Shown one piece after another: positions 54,176-61,622 of a stretch of 64,000 bases of DNA. The notes under the pieces are model-generated. The model saw only the letters and a list, made by a program, of their open reading frames with translations. It searched no databases and was not told the origin of the DNA. A program made the position numbers and the translations under genes. The DNA is taken from NCBI GenBank assembly GCA_016707075.1, contig JADJII010000013.1, forward strand, positions 62,001-126,000, given 5' to 3'. Positions within the stretch are counted from its first letter, which is position 1, and each line of letters opens with the position of its first letter. The stretch is from Egaibacter danicus. GTDB taxonomy: Bacteria; Pseudomonadota; Gammaproteobacteria; Burkholderiales; Burkholderiaceae_C.

Positions 54176-55672
54176 ATGGATACACGAGTGACCCCCCGCA
54201 TGCAATGGCGCAACAGTTTTGCAGGCTTGGGCGACGCCTTCTTCACCCGGCTGCAACCCACCCCGTTGCCAGAGCCCTATTGGGTAGGAACCAGCCGCTC
54301 GCTTGCCGCCGAATTGGGCCTGGAAGAGCTGATGCTGCAATCGCAAGATGCACTGGCAGCTCTCACCGGCAACATGGTGATGCCGGGCTCCGAGCCACTG
54401 GCCAGCGTGTACAGCGGCCACCAGTTTGGGCAATGGGCGGGCCAGTTGGGCGACGGGCGCGCCATTTTGCTGGGTGAAATTGAGACCAGGCGTGATCAGA
54501 CTTTTGAGTTGCAGCTCAAAGGTGCCGGCCTCACCCCCTACTCCCGAATGGGCGATGGGCGTGCCGTGCTGCGCAGCTCGATCCGCGAATTTTTGTGCTC
54601 CGAGGCCATGCACGGCCTGGGAATTCCCACCACCCGCGCGCTGTGTGTGACGGGTTCAGACGAGGATGTGTACCGCGAATCCGTTGAAACTGCCGCCGTG
54701 GTGACTCGGGCCGCCCCCAGCTTTGTGCGCTTTGGTCATTTTGAGCACTTCTCTTATAACGACCAGCATGAGCAGCTGAAAGCGCTGGCCAACTACGTCA
54801 TTGACCGGTTTTACCCCGCCTGCCGTACCACAGCCCGCTTTGCCGGCAACCCCTACGCTGCGTTTCTGGAGGCCGTGAGCGAGCGCACCGCGGCCATGGT
54901 GGCGCAGTGGCAGGCCGTGGGCTTTTGCCACGGCGTGATGAACACCGACAACATGAGCATTCTGGGCCTGACCATCGACTACGGCCCGTTCCAGTTTCTG
55001 GACGCCTACAACCCCGGCCACATCTGCAACCACTCCGACACGCAAGGCCGCTACGCCTACAACAAGCAACCCAACATCGCCTACTGGAACCTGTTTTGCC
55101 TGGGCCAGGCACTGCTGCCGCTGATTGGCGAGCAGGAACTGGCGCTGGCCGCGCTGGAGTCTTACAAGACTGTGTTTCCGGCCGAGCTGGAGCGCCGTCT
55201 GGGTGCCAAACTGGGCCTGCCAGAAGCGCGCCCAGAGGGCAAAGCGCTGATCGAAGGCATCCTGAAACTGCTGGCGCAGGACAAGGTGGACTTCACCATC
55301 TGCTGGCGCACCTTGAGCCGCTGGGTGGCGTCCAATGCGCCGCTGGACGACGCTGCCGCCCTGACCCCGGTGCGCGACCTGTTCATTGACCGCTCCGCTT
55401 TCGACACCTGGTTGCTACAATATTCAGAGCTATTCACGCATAGCGGACGAGGGCTAATGGCCAATTTAATGCTTAAAACCAACCCGAAATACGTGTTGCG
55501 CAACCATTTGGGTGAAGAAGCCATTCAAAAGGCGAAACTAAAAGACTTTTCCGGGGTCAACACCTTGCTTGCGCTGCTGGAAGCCCCTTTTGATGAACAT
55601 CCGGGCTTTGAGGCTTATGCAGGGTTTCCGCCCGATTGGGCCTCCACCATCGAGATCAGTTGCTCTTCCTGA
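54176..55672 (+). CDS. selO: Protein adenylyltransferase SelO
   Basis: A 498-residue pseudokinase that transfers AMP to Ser/Thr/Tyr of target proteins. It has ASVYSGHQFGQWAGQLGDGR, LKGAGLTPYSRMGDGRAVLR, SSIREFLCSEAMHGLGIPTT and GVMNTDNMSILGLTIDYGPF (catalytic acids). It ends SCSS, as in bacterial SelO without selenocysteine. Residues about 413-434 (YSELFTHSGRGLMANLML) are encoded by an interspersed repeat lying just before the conserved TNPKYVLRNHLGEEA. The msrB gene follows 17 bases later. Confidence 0.93.
   Translation: MDTRVTPRMQWRNSFAGLGDAFFTRLQPTPLPEPYWVGTSRSLAAELGLEELMLQSQDALAALTGNMVMPGSEPLASVYSGHQFGQWAGQLGDGRAILLGEIETRRDQTFELQLKGAGLTPYSRMGDGRAVLRSSIREFLCSEAMHGLGIPTTRALCVTGSDEDVYRESVETAAVVTRAAPSFVRFGHFEHFSYNDQHEQLKALANYVIDRFYPACRTTARFAGNPYAAFLEAVSERTAAMVAQWQAVGFCHGVMNTDNMSILGLTIDYGPFQFLDAYNPGHICNHSDTQGRYAYNKQPNIAYWNLFCLGQALLPLIGEQELALAALESYKTVFPAELERRLGAKLGLPEARPEGKALIEGILKLLAQDKVDFTICWRTLSRWVASNAPLDDAAALTPVRDLFIDRSAFDTWLLQYSELFTHSGRGLMANLMLKTNPKYVLRNHLGEEAIQKAKLKDFSGVNTLLALLEAPFDEHPGFEAYAGFPPDWASTIEISCSS
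55415..55479 (+). repeat. Interspersed ~65-bp repeat inside selO
   Basis: CTACAATATTCAGAGCTATT, CACGCATAGCGGACGAGGGC and TAATGGCCAATTTAATGCTT match the family. It is in frame but in a different phase from the copies in ygfZ, DUF1223 and the acyl-CoA dehydrogenase. Confidence 0.75.
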
Positions 55673-55689
55673 TCAGCGAAAATACCACC

Positions 55690-56103
55690 ATGACCTACAA
55701 AATCGAAAAAACCGATGCCGAATGGAAAGCCCTGCTCCAGCAAAAAGGTGCAGAGCCCATGGCATTTGATGTAGCCCGCCGCGAAGCCACCGAGCGCGCC
55801 TTCACCGGCAAGCATGCGGAAAACAAGTTGCCAGGTACCTACACCTGCATCTGCTGCGGCAAACCGCTGTTTGATGCGGCCGCCAAGTTCGACTCCGGCA
55901 CCGGCTGGCCCAGCTACTTTCAGCCACTCAGCGAAGACGCCGTGGGCACCAAGGTTGATGGCCTGCTGTGGATGAAACGCACCGAAGTGCACTGCGCCGA
56001 TTGCGGCGCCCACCTGGGCCATGTGTTCCCCGACGGGCCACAACCCACAGGCCTGCGCTATTGCATGAACTCGGCATCGATGGACTTCGTGCCCCAAAAA
56101 TGA
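55690..56103 (+). CDS. msrB: Peptide-methionine (R)-S-oxide reductase MsrB
   Basis: A 137-residue enzyme that reduces methionine-R-sulfoxide. Two zinc-binding CxxC pairs are seen (CICC, CADC), plus SGTGWPSYFQPL, GHVFPDGP and the catalytic cysteine in LRYCMNSASM. It follows selO by 17 bases and overlaps the yciB start. Cytoplasmic, no signal peptide. Confidence 0.95.
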   Translation: MTYKIEKTDAEWKALLQQKGAEPMAFDVARREATERAFTGKHAENKLPGTYTCICCGKPLFDAAAKFDSGTGWPSYFQPLSEDAVGTKVDGLLWMKRTEVHCADCGAHLGHVFPDGPQPTGLRYCMNSASMDFVPQK

Positions 56104-56642
56104 GAGTACTGCTCGACTTTCTGCCGATCGTCTTTTTCTTCGGCGCCTACAAGTATTACGACATCTACGTGGCCACCGCGGTGCTGATGGCTGGCACCAC
56201 CATCCAGATGGCCATCATCTACGCGCTGGACCGCAAGCTGACGATGATGCACCGCATCACGCTGGGGCTGATTCTGGTGTTTGGTGCGGCTACGCTGCTG
56301 CTGCATGACGACCGCTTCATCAAGTGGAAACCCACCGTGCTGTACGCGGCCATGGCCATTGGCCTGGCTGTTGCCGTGTGGGTGATGAAAAAGAACTTCC
56401 TGAAGATGCTGCTGGGCAGCCAGTTACCGCTGCCAGACCCCATCTGGCGGCGCCTGAACATCGCGTGGATCGGCTACTGCGCCTTCATGGCCATCGTGAA
56501 TGGCTACGTGGCGGCGTATTTCAGCACCGAGGCCTGGGTCAGCTTCAAGCTCTGGGGTTATGTGTTCCCGCTGGTGTTTCTGGTGGGCCAGGGCATCTAC
56601 ATCACGCCCCATCTGAAGGCGGATGAACCCACTCAACCGTGA
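56100..56642 (+). CDS. yciB: Septation/cell-envelope membrane protein YciB
   Basis: A 180-residue membrane protein with about five helices (LLDFLPIVFFFGAYKYYDIY, VATAVLMAGTTIQMAIIY, VLYAAMAIGLAVAVWVM). This is YciB/IspZ, linked to cell-envelope integrity and septation. ATG at 56100 overlaps the msrB stop, so the two are translationally coupled. It is followed by bolA after seven bases. Confidence 0.93.
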   Translation: MRVLLDFLPIVFFFGAYKYYDIYVATAVLMAGTTIQMAIIYALDRKLTMMHRITLGLILVFGAATLLLHDDRFIKWKPTVLYAAMAIGLAVAVWVMKKNFLKMLLGSQLPLPDPIWRRLNIAWIGYCAFMAIVNGYVAAYFSTEAWVSFKLWGYVFPLVFLVGQGIYITPHLKADEPTQP

Positions 56643-56649
56643 TCGCCGC

Positions 56650-56916
56650 ATGACCATTCTTCATACTGACCAGCAACTGGCCCAGCGTCTGCAGGAGCGG
56701 CTATCCCCCACCCTGCTGGAAGTGATTGACGAAAGTGCCCAGCACGCTGGGCATTCCGGCGCCAACGCAGCGGGCCGGGGCAGCCATTTCCGGGTGCGGA
56801 TTGCTTCACCTTTATTTACAAAAAAGTCCCGCGTGGCCCAGCATCGCCTTGTGTATGATGCGCTGCAAGAATTTATTGACCAGGGCGTCCACGCCATCGT
56901 CATTGAAACGTTGTAG
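56650..56916 (+). CDS. bolA: BolA-family protein
   Basis: An 88-residue BolA/IbaG-like protein: LSPTLLEVIDESAQHAGHSG, SHFRVRIASPLF and HRLVYDALQEFIDQGVHAI. BolA proteins work with monothiol glutaredoxins in Fe-S handling and stress control. ATG at 56650 preferred to an upstream start that overlaps yciB. Conserved order yciB-bolA-ppiC. Confidence 0.9.
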   Translation: MTILHTDQQLAQRLQERLSPTLLEVIDESAQHAGHSGANAAGRGSHFRVRIASPLFTKKSRVAQHRLVYDALQEFIDQGVHAIVIETL

Positions 56917-56990
56917 TTGCAGGCGCAAGCCGTTGCTACACAGTTCACCTTTTCTTTTTTTCTCTCTCCTACTGATTTTCAGGAAAACCC

Positions 56991-57776
56991 ATGAAGAAAC
57001 ACATCACCAGCGCGCTGATTGCCGCCACGTTCGCGGCCGTTCTGGCTGGGCCCGTTGCAGCGCAAAACCTGGCCATCGTCAATGGCAAGGCCGTCCCGAC
57101 AGCTCGCGCCGACGCACTGGCCGCGCAAATTGCCCGCTCGGGCAAGCCGGTCACCCCTGAAATGCAGGGCCAGATCAAGGAAGAAGTGATTGCACGCGAA
57201 ATCTTCATGCAGGAAGCCCAAAAGCGAAGCCTGGACGCCAGCGACGACTACAAAACCCAGCTCGACCTGGCCCGCCAGTCCATCCTGATCCGTGAGCTGT
57301 TTGCTGACTTCCAGAAAACCAACCCCGTGACCGATGCCGAAGCCAAGGCCGAATACGACAAGTTCGCCGCTGCCAACAGTGGCAAGGAATACCGCGCCCG
57401 CCACATCCTGGTGGAAAAAGAAGCGGACGCCAAAGCCATCATTGCCCAGCTGAAAAAAGGCGGCAAGTTTGAAGACATCGCCAAGAAATCATCCAAAGAC
57501 CCCGGCTCCGGCGCCAACGGCGGCGATCTGGACTGGGCCAACGCCAGCAGCTACGTGCCCGAGTTCTCCGCAGCCATGACCAAGCTGGAAAAAGGCAAGC
57601 TGACTGACACGCCGGTGAAGAGCCAGTTCGGCTACCACATCATCCGTCTGGACGATGTGCGTGAAGCGCAGCTGCCGAAGTTCGAAGAAGTCAAACCTCA
57701 GATCACCCAGCAGCTGACGCAGCAAAAACTGGCGAAGTTCCAGGAAGACTTGCGGGCTAAGGCGAAAGTTGAGTAA
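56991..57776 (+). CDS. Periplasmic parvulin-type peptidyl-prolyl isomerase
   Basis: A 261-residue exported protein: signal peptide (KKHITSALIAATFAAVLAG, cleavage near VAAQ), a SurA/PpiD-like N-terminal helical region (LAAQIARSGKPVTPEM) and one parvulin domain (YRARHILVEKEADAKAIIAQ, SKDPGSGANGGDLDWA, QFGYHIIRLDDV). It helps outer-membrane or periplasmic proteins fold. It ends the selO-msrB-yciB-bolA-ppiC run and is followed by a strong terminator. Confidence 0.93.
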   Translation: MKKHITSALIAATFAAVLAGPVAAQNLAIVNGKAVPTARADALAAQIARSGKPVTPEMQGQIKEEVIAREIFMQEAQKRSLDASDDYKTQLDLARQSILIRELFADFQKTNPVTDAEAKAEYDKFAAANSGKEYRARHILVEKEADAKAIIAQLKKGGKFEDIAKKSSKDPGSGANGGDLDWANASSYVPEFSAAMTKLEKGKLTDTPVKSQFGYHIIRLDDVREAQLPKFEEVKPQITQQLTQQKLAKFQEDLRAKAKVE

Positions 57777-57800
57777 GACGGTCTAACCAGACTTCTCGAA

Positions 57801-57828
57801 AACGCGGCTTCGGCCGCGTTTTTGTTTT
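57801..57828 (+). terminator. Rho-independent terminator after the ppiC-type gene
   Basis: AACGCGGC TTCG GCCGCGTT forms an 8-base stem with a TTCG tetraloop, followed by a T-rich run (TTTTTGTTTT). It ends the selO-ppiC transcript. Confidence 0.9.
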
Positions 57829-57892
57829 AGTGTCGCTATCGAGCATCTGACGGGCTATAGTTTGATGAACAAGAAAAAGTTTTCTTCTGAAA

Positions 57893-58282
57893 ATGACGCC
57901 ACTCATATACAAATACGAAGCGATAAGTGCTCAATCGCTGGAGAACCTCAAAGCTCAGGCCATTTACTTTGGATCACCTGCCGGTTTCAATGACCCCTAC
58001 AATTGCGCAATATTTCCCGAAATACTTGAGCCAAATGACTTAGAGGCGGAGCGTGTCAGAAACTACTACCTAAGTAGGGAAGATTTGCCGCAGCAGGTCA
58101 GACACGAATTCGAGACCGCAACGAATCAAGCTCTCAGGGAGCTGGTACATCGCGCCGGAAAAGCAGCCGTACGTCAAGCAGTCGCGAAATTTAGTGAGGT
58201 ACGAGGTGTATCTTGTTTTTCAGAAATGAACGACGACTTACTAATGTGGTCTCACTACGGAGGACGATATAAGGGTTACTGA
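57893..58282 (+). pseudogene. DUF2971-family protein, truncated by an IS element
   Basis: The 129-residue frame begins MTPLIYKYEAISAQSLENLK and includes IYFGSPAGFNDPYNCA and VSCFSEMNDDLLMWSHYGG, the conserved opening of DUF2971 proteins. It stops where the IS3-family element begins (the TGA is part of the IS end), although DUF2971 usually goes on for over 100 more residues. The missing part is not found beyond the IS; a last in-frame stretch after it (CKSELLTQI) might be its C-terminus, which suggests a deletion. GC is low; a mobile accessory gene. Confidence 0.75.
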
Positions 58283-58336
58283 ATCGCCCCGGGAATGAAC
58301 TGACCCCCGGAGTTTGGACGGTTGCGATCCCGCCAA

Positions 58337-59165
58337 TCAGGCGTTATTTCTCAACCGGTATTCCACCGGACTGAGTCCTTTCAATCCGAGCTTGATGCGC
58401 TCGTGGTTGTAGTAGCGAATGTAATTGTGCACGCCCGCTTCGAGCATATCAATGCCGTCAAACTTTTCAAGATGGTAATACTCGGCCTTGAGGGTGCCAA
58501 AGAAGCTCTCTATTGCCGCATTGTCAAAGCAATTGCCCTTGCGACTCATACTTTGCGTGACTCCGTGACTAGCAAGCATTACTCGGTAAGGCTGCATTTT
58601 GTACTGCCAGCCCTGATCTGAGTGCACGGTCAGTTTGTTGGTGCACTCGGACTGCGAAAGAGCTGCCTTAAGCGTGCCCGAAACCAGATCAAAAATGGGG
58701 CGTCTCGCCATCCTATGCGCGATGATCTCGCTGTTGTAGAGGTCCATGCAGGCCGATAGATAGAGCTTCTGGCCGTTCACGTTGAACTCGGTGACATCGG
58801 TTACCCACTTCTGGTTGGGCGCTTTCGCGAAGAAGTCGCGCTGCAGGACGTTGGGCACATACGCATCGCACACCTGGGACATGCCAGGAGCGTTTTTTAA
58901 CTCTAGCCAAAGCCCGCAGTCCCATTTTTTTCATCGAGCGTTGCACGCACTTGTGGTTGACGGGATCTGCCGATGTACGACGAAGCGCGGCAGTGATTCG
59001 CCTGTATCCGTACCGGCCCTTGTGCTCGTCATAGACGGCGCGGATCTTGACCTCAATGTCGCTCTCCTGTTCGGCACTCTGGAGGGCATGGCACTGGTAG
59101 TAAAACGTGCTGCGGGCTAGGCATGCCACTTGCAACAGGTCCGCCAGTTTATGGTGAGGCCTCAA
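58337..59165 (-). pseudogene. IS3-family transposase OrfB, frameshifted
   Basis: It has the full DDE core: WVTDVTEFNVNGQKLYL (Asp), VHSDQGWQYKM (Asp) and AIESFFGTLKAEYYH (Glu), plus the N-terminal HTH LADLLQVACLARSTFYYQCH. The frame changes at six consecutive A on the minus strand (58892-58897; GTT AAAAAA CGC), where five are expected (RVKNAPGMSQVCDA). Normal IS3 slippage is between OrfA and OrfB at another A6, so this second break probably inactivates the element or is a sequence error. Confidence 0.8.
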
Positions 59166-59173
59166 CCCGGTTA

Positions 59174-59692
59174 TCAGACGCGCTTTGTCGGCGCTGCTGA
59201 TCTCTTCAACCGGATCAAGGCTTGCAATTTTTTCAGGTACGCCACCTCCGCGCGCAGTCGTTCATTCTCTTCTAGCAGGGCCTGCGCAGACTCAGTGGCA
59301 ACTGTGCCTGGTGGTGCTGGGGAGCGTCGAACTGGCTTCATATTGATATGCCCTTGCTTCCTGTTCTCGAGAGCCTCTACGCCACCTTCATCGAGATTGC
59401 GGCGCCAGACCACTACCTGGTTGGGATTGCGGATGTCGTAGACCGCCGCCACCTGGCGACTCGAAAGCTGTTTACGGTCCTGATGGGACAGCACTTGCAG
59501 CTTGAATTCGGCACTATAAGTGCTGCGCTTGGGACGCAACCCGTCGATACCATGCAACTGATAGTGGCTCACCCAGGTGCGGATCTTCTCCTCTGGCACA
59601 GACCATTGTCGTGCCAGCAGTTTCGCTCCACCTTCGCCAGACAAGAAGCTCTTGACGACCTTAAGTTTGAACTCAGTTTGATACTTCTTCAT
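59174..59692 (-). CDS. IS3-family transposase OrfA
   Basis: A 172-residue helix-turn-helix protein: KKYQTEFKLKVVKSFLSGEG, ARQWSVPEEKIRTWVSHYQL and a C-terminal leucine-zipper-like EENERLRAEVAYLKKLQAL. A run of six A at CTGAAAAAATTG would allow -1 slippage into OrfB (reading IASLDPVEEISSADKARLIT), the usual IS3 control. Intact. Confidence 0.88.
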   Translation of the reverse strand: MKKYQTEFKLKVVKSFLSGEGGAKLLARQWSVPEEKIRTWVSHYQLHGIDGLRPKRSTYSAEFKLQVLSHQDRKQLSSRQVAAVYDIRNPNQVVVWRRNLDEGGVEALENRKQGHINMKPVRRSPAPPGTVATESAQALLEENERLRAEVAYLKKLQALIRLKRSAAPTKRV

Positions 59693-59792
59693 GAAACCCC
59701 TTGAAGTTTGTCCAACTTCCGGGGGTCAGTTCAAACCCGGGGCGATTCATAGTGAACACGACGATCTGCAAAAGTGAGTTGTTGACCCAAAT

Positions 59793-60740
59793 TTAATTGA
59801 CTTGAAGCTCTGCTGTATTAAGCTTGAACTCGTCATCTATACCCAGCTTTTTCATAATCGCCGGCAGTGCTTGATGAATCACTCTCATGCCGACCAAAAG
59901 TTCATTCATGTAGATGTCTGGATGCAACCGCGAAGAATTGAACCCCAGACTTTCCGACTCAGCCTCATGACCAAGCGAATCATCGCTGCCGTACACCATC
60001 GCCAACAGCTCAGCACGCAATGGAACGCCCGCGCGGAATGCCTTTTCTTTTACGATATTTAGCCATTCTTCGTAATCGTTTCTGACACGAAAGCGAAATT
60101 CCCTGAATTTCATTGCCAGTCCGTGCACATCCTCTTCTTCCAGCTTCGCAGCCGCAAGGCTCAACAGGCTGGAATCAATGTCGCCAGCGGTATCGAACAA
60201 GTCCAGATCATCGTCATCAAGCAGGTCAGATACGTAGGCCACGTAAAACCCATAGACATTGGTAAGTGCCTTGAAGATCTTTTGGATCAAATTAGCATAG
60301 GGATTATTGTCAATCAGCTCCCAGGAATTCTCTACTTCGTCATAGTCAATGTCCAACTCTTGGGGAAATTGACTGGGTAAGCTAACCCCCATTTCTTTGA
60401 GGACGTAGAAAGTTTGCCAGCACAAGAGATCGAGCTCTTCACGCAAAGGAACCGTGTTGTAGCCGGTTTCAGCTCCATCGTCTGCATCTCTAGCGAGATG
60501 CTGAATAAGTCTTTCCCACTTTTCGGCTGCTTTGAGAGATCCGGCACTGACAACGAATTCAGGGGCTTTTTCACCAATGTTGGCCATCGCCCGAAGCTTC
60601 TGGTCCATGTCGCTTGACATGTATTCGCCTTTTTTCCATTTGCTGATCTGCGTCGGTGATACACCAAGACGAAGAGCAAGTTCTTTTTGACTGCAAGATT
60701 GGGCTTGCAACGCTAACTGCACCAATGCTTCATTGTTCAT
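59793..60740 (-). CDS. XRE-type regulator with a long acidic C-terminal domain
   Basis: A 315-residue protein with an N-terminal helix-turn-helix (KELALRLGVSPTQISKWKKG) and an acidic helical C-terminal part (DLLDDDDLDLFDTAGDID, YEEWLNIVKEKAFRAGVPL). I do not recognise the C-terminal family. The gene is AT-rich compared with the core genome and lies between an IS element and the VapBC pair, in an insertion hot spot. It may regulate an adjacent module. Start MNNEALVQLALQAQ. Confidence 0.65.
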   Translation of the reverse strand: MNNEALVQLALQAQSCSQKELALRLGVSPTQISKWKKGEYMSSDMDQKLRAMANIGEKAPEFVVSAGSLKAAEKWERLIQHLARDADDGAETGYNTVPLREELDLLCWQTFYVLKEMGVSLPSQFPQELDIDYDEVENSWELIDNNPYANLIQKIFKALTNVYGFYVAYVSDLLDDDDLDLFDTAGDIDSSLLSLAAAKLEEEDVHGLAMKFREFRFRVRNDYEEWLNIVKEKAFRAGVPLRAELLAMVYGSDDSLGHEAESESLGFNSSRLHPDIYMNELLVGMRVIHQALPAIMKKLGIDDEFKLNTAELQVN

Positions 60741-60888
60741 ACTTCACATCCTCAGAAATTTACTCAAATTGAACACAAAATAAGGAAAGTTCAGTGTAGA
60801 TGCATTTAGTGAACAATAATTTCATTTAGTAAATATTTATATATTTTAAAAAGGGTTCTAAACTGTCGTATATCGCTTGTTGGACACA

Positions 60889-60927
60889 GTAGCACATATT
60901 TACGTGCTACACTAATTCACGTGAATT
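60889..60927. promoter_or_regulatory. Operator candidates upstream of vapB
   Basis: Two inverted repeats precede vapB: GTAGCAC (60889) with GTGCTAC (60904), and the perfect palindrome AATTCACGTGAATT (60914-60927). They lie 13-50 bases before the start, the right place for autorepression by VapB. The stretch 60741-60939 holds nothing else. Confidence 0.6.
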
Positions 60928-60939
60928 TTTGGGGGCTTT

Positions 60940-61182
60940 ATGGCGAATCTGACGATTTCCTTGGATGAGGCTGTCATCCGCAAAGCGCGCATCCGGGCGA
61001 TTCAGGAGGGCACATCGGTCAGCGCCAAAGTGCGGGAATTTCTGACCCGGTACGCTATAAGCGACGGAGCCTACACATCGACTGCTGCCATCGCTTTGCC
61101 TGTCTTTGATGGGCACAGTGGCCTGCAATCTGGTGTCGACCCTAATAGCAATAAATCATTGCTGCAAGCGGTCACTGAATGA
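60940..61182 (+). CDS. vapB: VapB-like antitoxin
   Basis: An 80-residue protein with a ribbon-helix-helix-like N-terminus (LTISLDEAVIRKARIRAIQ, SVSAKVREFLTRYAI) and a variable, disordered tail that should block the VapC active site. It overlaps vapC by four bases (ATGA). A weak GGGGGC precedes the ATG. Two inverted repeats upstream are likely its targets. Confidence 0.8.
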   Translation: MANLTISLDEAVIRKARIRAIQEGTSVSAKVREFLTRYAISDGAYTSTAAIALPVFDGHSGLQSGVDPNSNKSLLQAVTE

Positions 61183-61622
61183 CACCGGATGTGAACGTTC
61201 TATTGGCAGCTTCGCGTAAGGACCATGCGCATCACATGGTTGCGCACGGTTGGCTCCTGGAGACGCTTGAAACAGCGGGACAGAAATCCAATTTATCGCT
61301 TCTCACCACCGTGATAGCGAGTTTTTTGCGACTGGCCACACATCCCAAGATATTTTCTGTCCCTACACCGATCCAACATGCAGTGGATTTCATAGATGCC
61401 ATATTGGCGTGCCCCGGTGTTAATTTACTTGCCGCACAAGATGAATGGCCACGCTTACGTGCATTGTGTCTTGAGCAAAATCTGGGCGGAAACGATATGC
61501 CTGACGCATGGATAGCAGCCTGTGTCCTTCAACAACAGGAGATACTTGCCACCTTTGATAAAGACTTTATCCGTCTGTTGCCCGCTAATCAGCTCCACCT
61601 ATTGCAGCCCCTGACCGCATGA
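61179..61622 (+). CDS. vapC: VapC-like PIN-domain toxin
   Basis: A 147-residue PIN nuclease: MTPDVNVLLAASRKDHAHH (first catalytic Asp), LTTVIASFLRLATHPKIF, GGNDMPDAWIAACVL and ILATFDKDF (later acids). It cleaves RNA, typically tRNA or rRNA. The start overlaps vapB and its stop overlaps the argA ATG, both by four bases, so argA is translationally downstream of a toxin gene. Length normal for the VapC type. Confidence 0.85.
   Translation: MTPDVNVLLAASRKDHAHHMVAHGWLLETLETAGQKSNLSLLTTVIASFLRLATHPKIFSVPTPIQHAVDFIDAILACPGVNLLAAQDEWPRLRALCLEQNLGGNDMPDAWIAACVLQQQEILATFDKDFIRLLPANQLHLLQPLTA

Larger units (their letters stand above)
58280..59749 (-). mobile_element. IS3-family insertion sequence
   Basis: The element is bounded by about 40-base imperfect inverted repeats: left TGAATCGCCCCGGGAATG... 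(58280-58319) and, reversed, the right end (59710-59749, TGAATCGCCCCGGGTTTG...). The ends TG...CA and transposase type (OrfA plus OrfB with DDE) are those of the IS3 family. The two flanking triplets are TAC and TAG, so no exact target duplication is seen. OrfB is broken. Confidence 0.88.

Noticed and set aside
55665..55672. Selenocysteine near the SelO C-terminus
   Set aside because: The frame ends SCSS with an ordinary cysteine and stop, as in most bacterial SelO.
59240..59250. A6 run at the end of IS OrfA as evidence of inactivation
   Set aside because: It is the expected programmed -1 slippage site for IS3-family transposase, so it was taken as normal.
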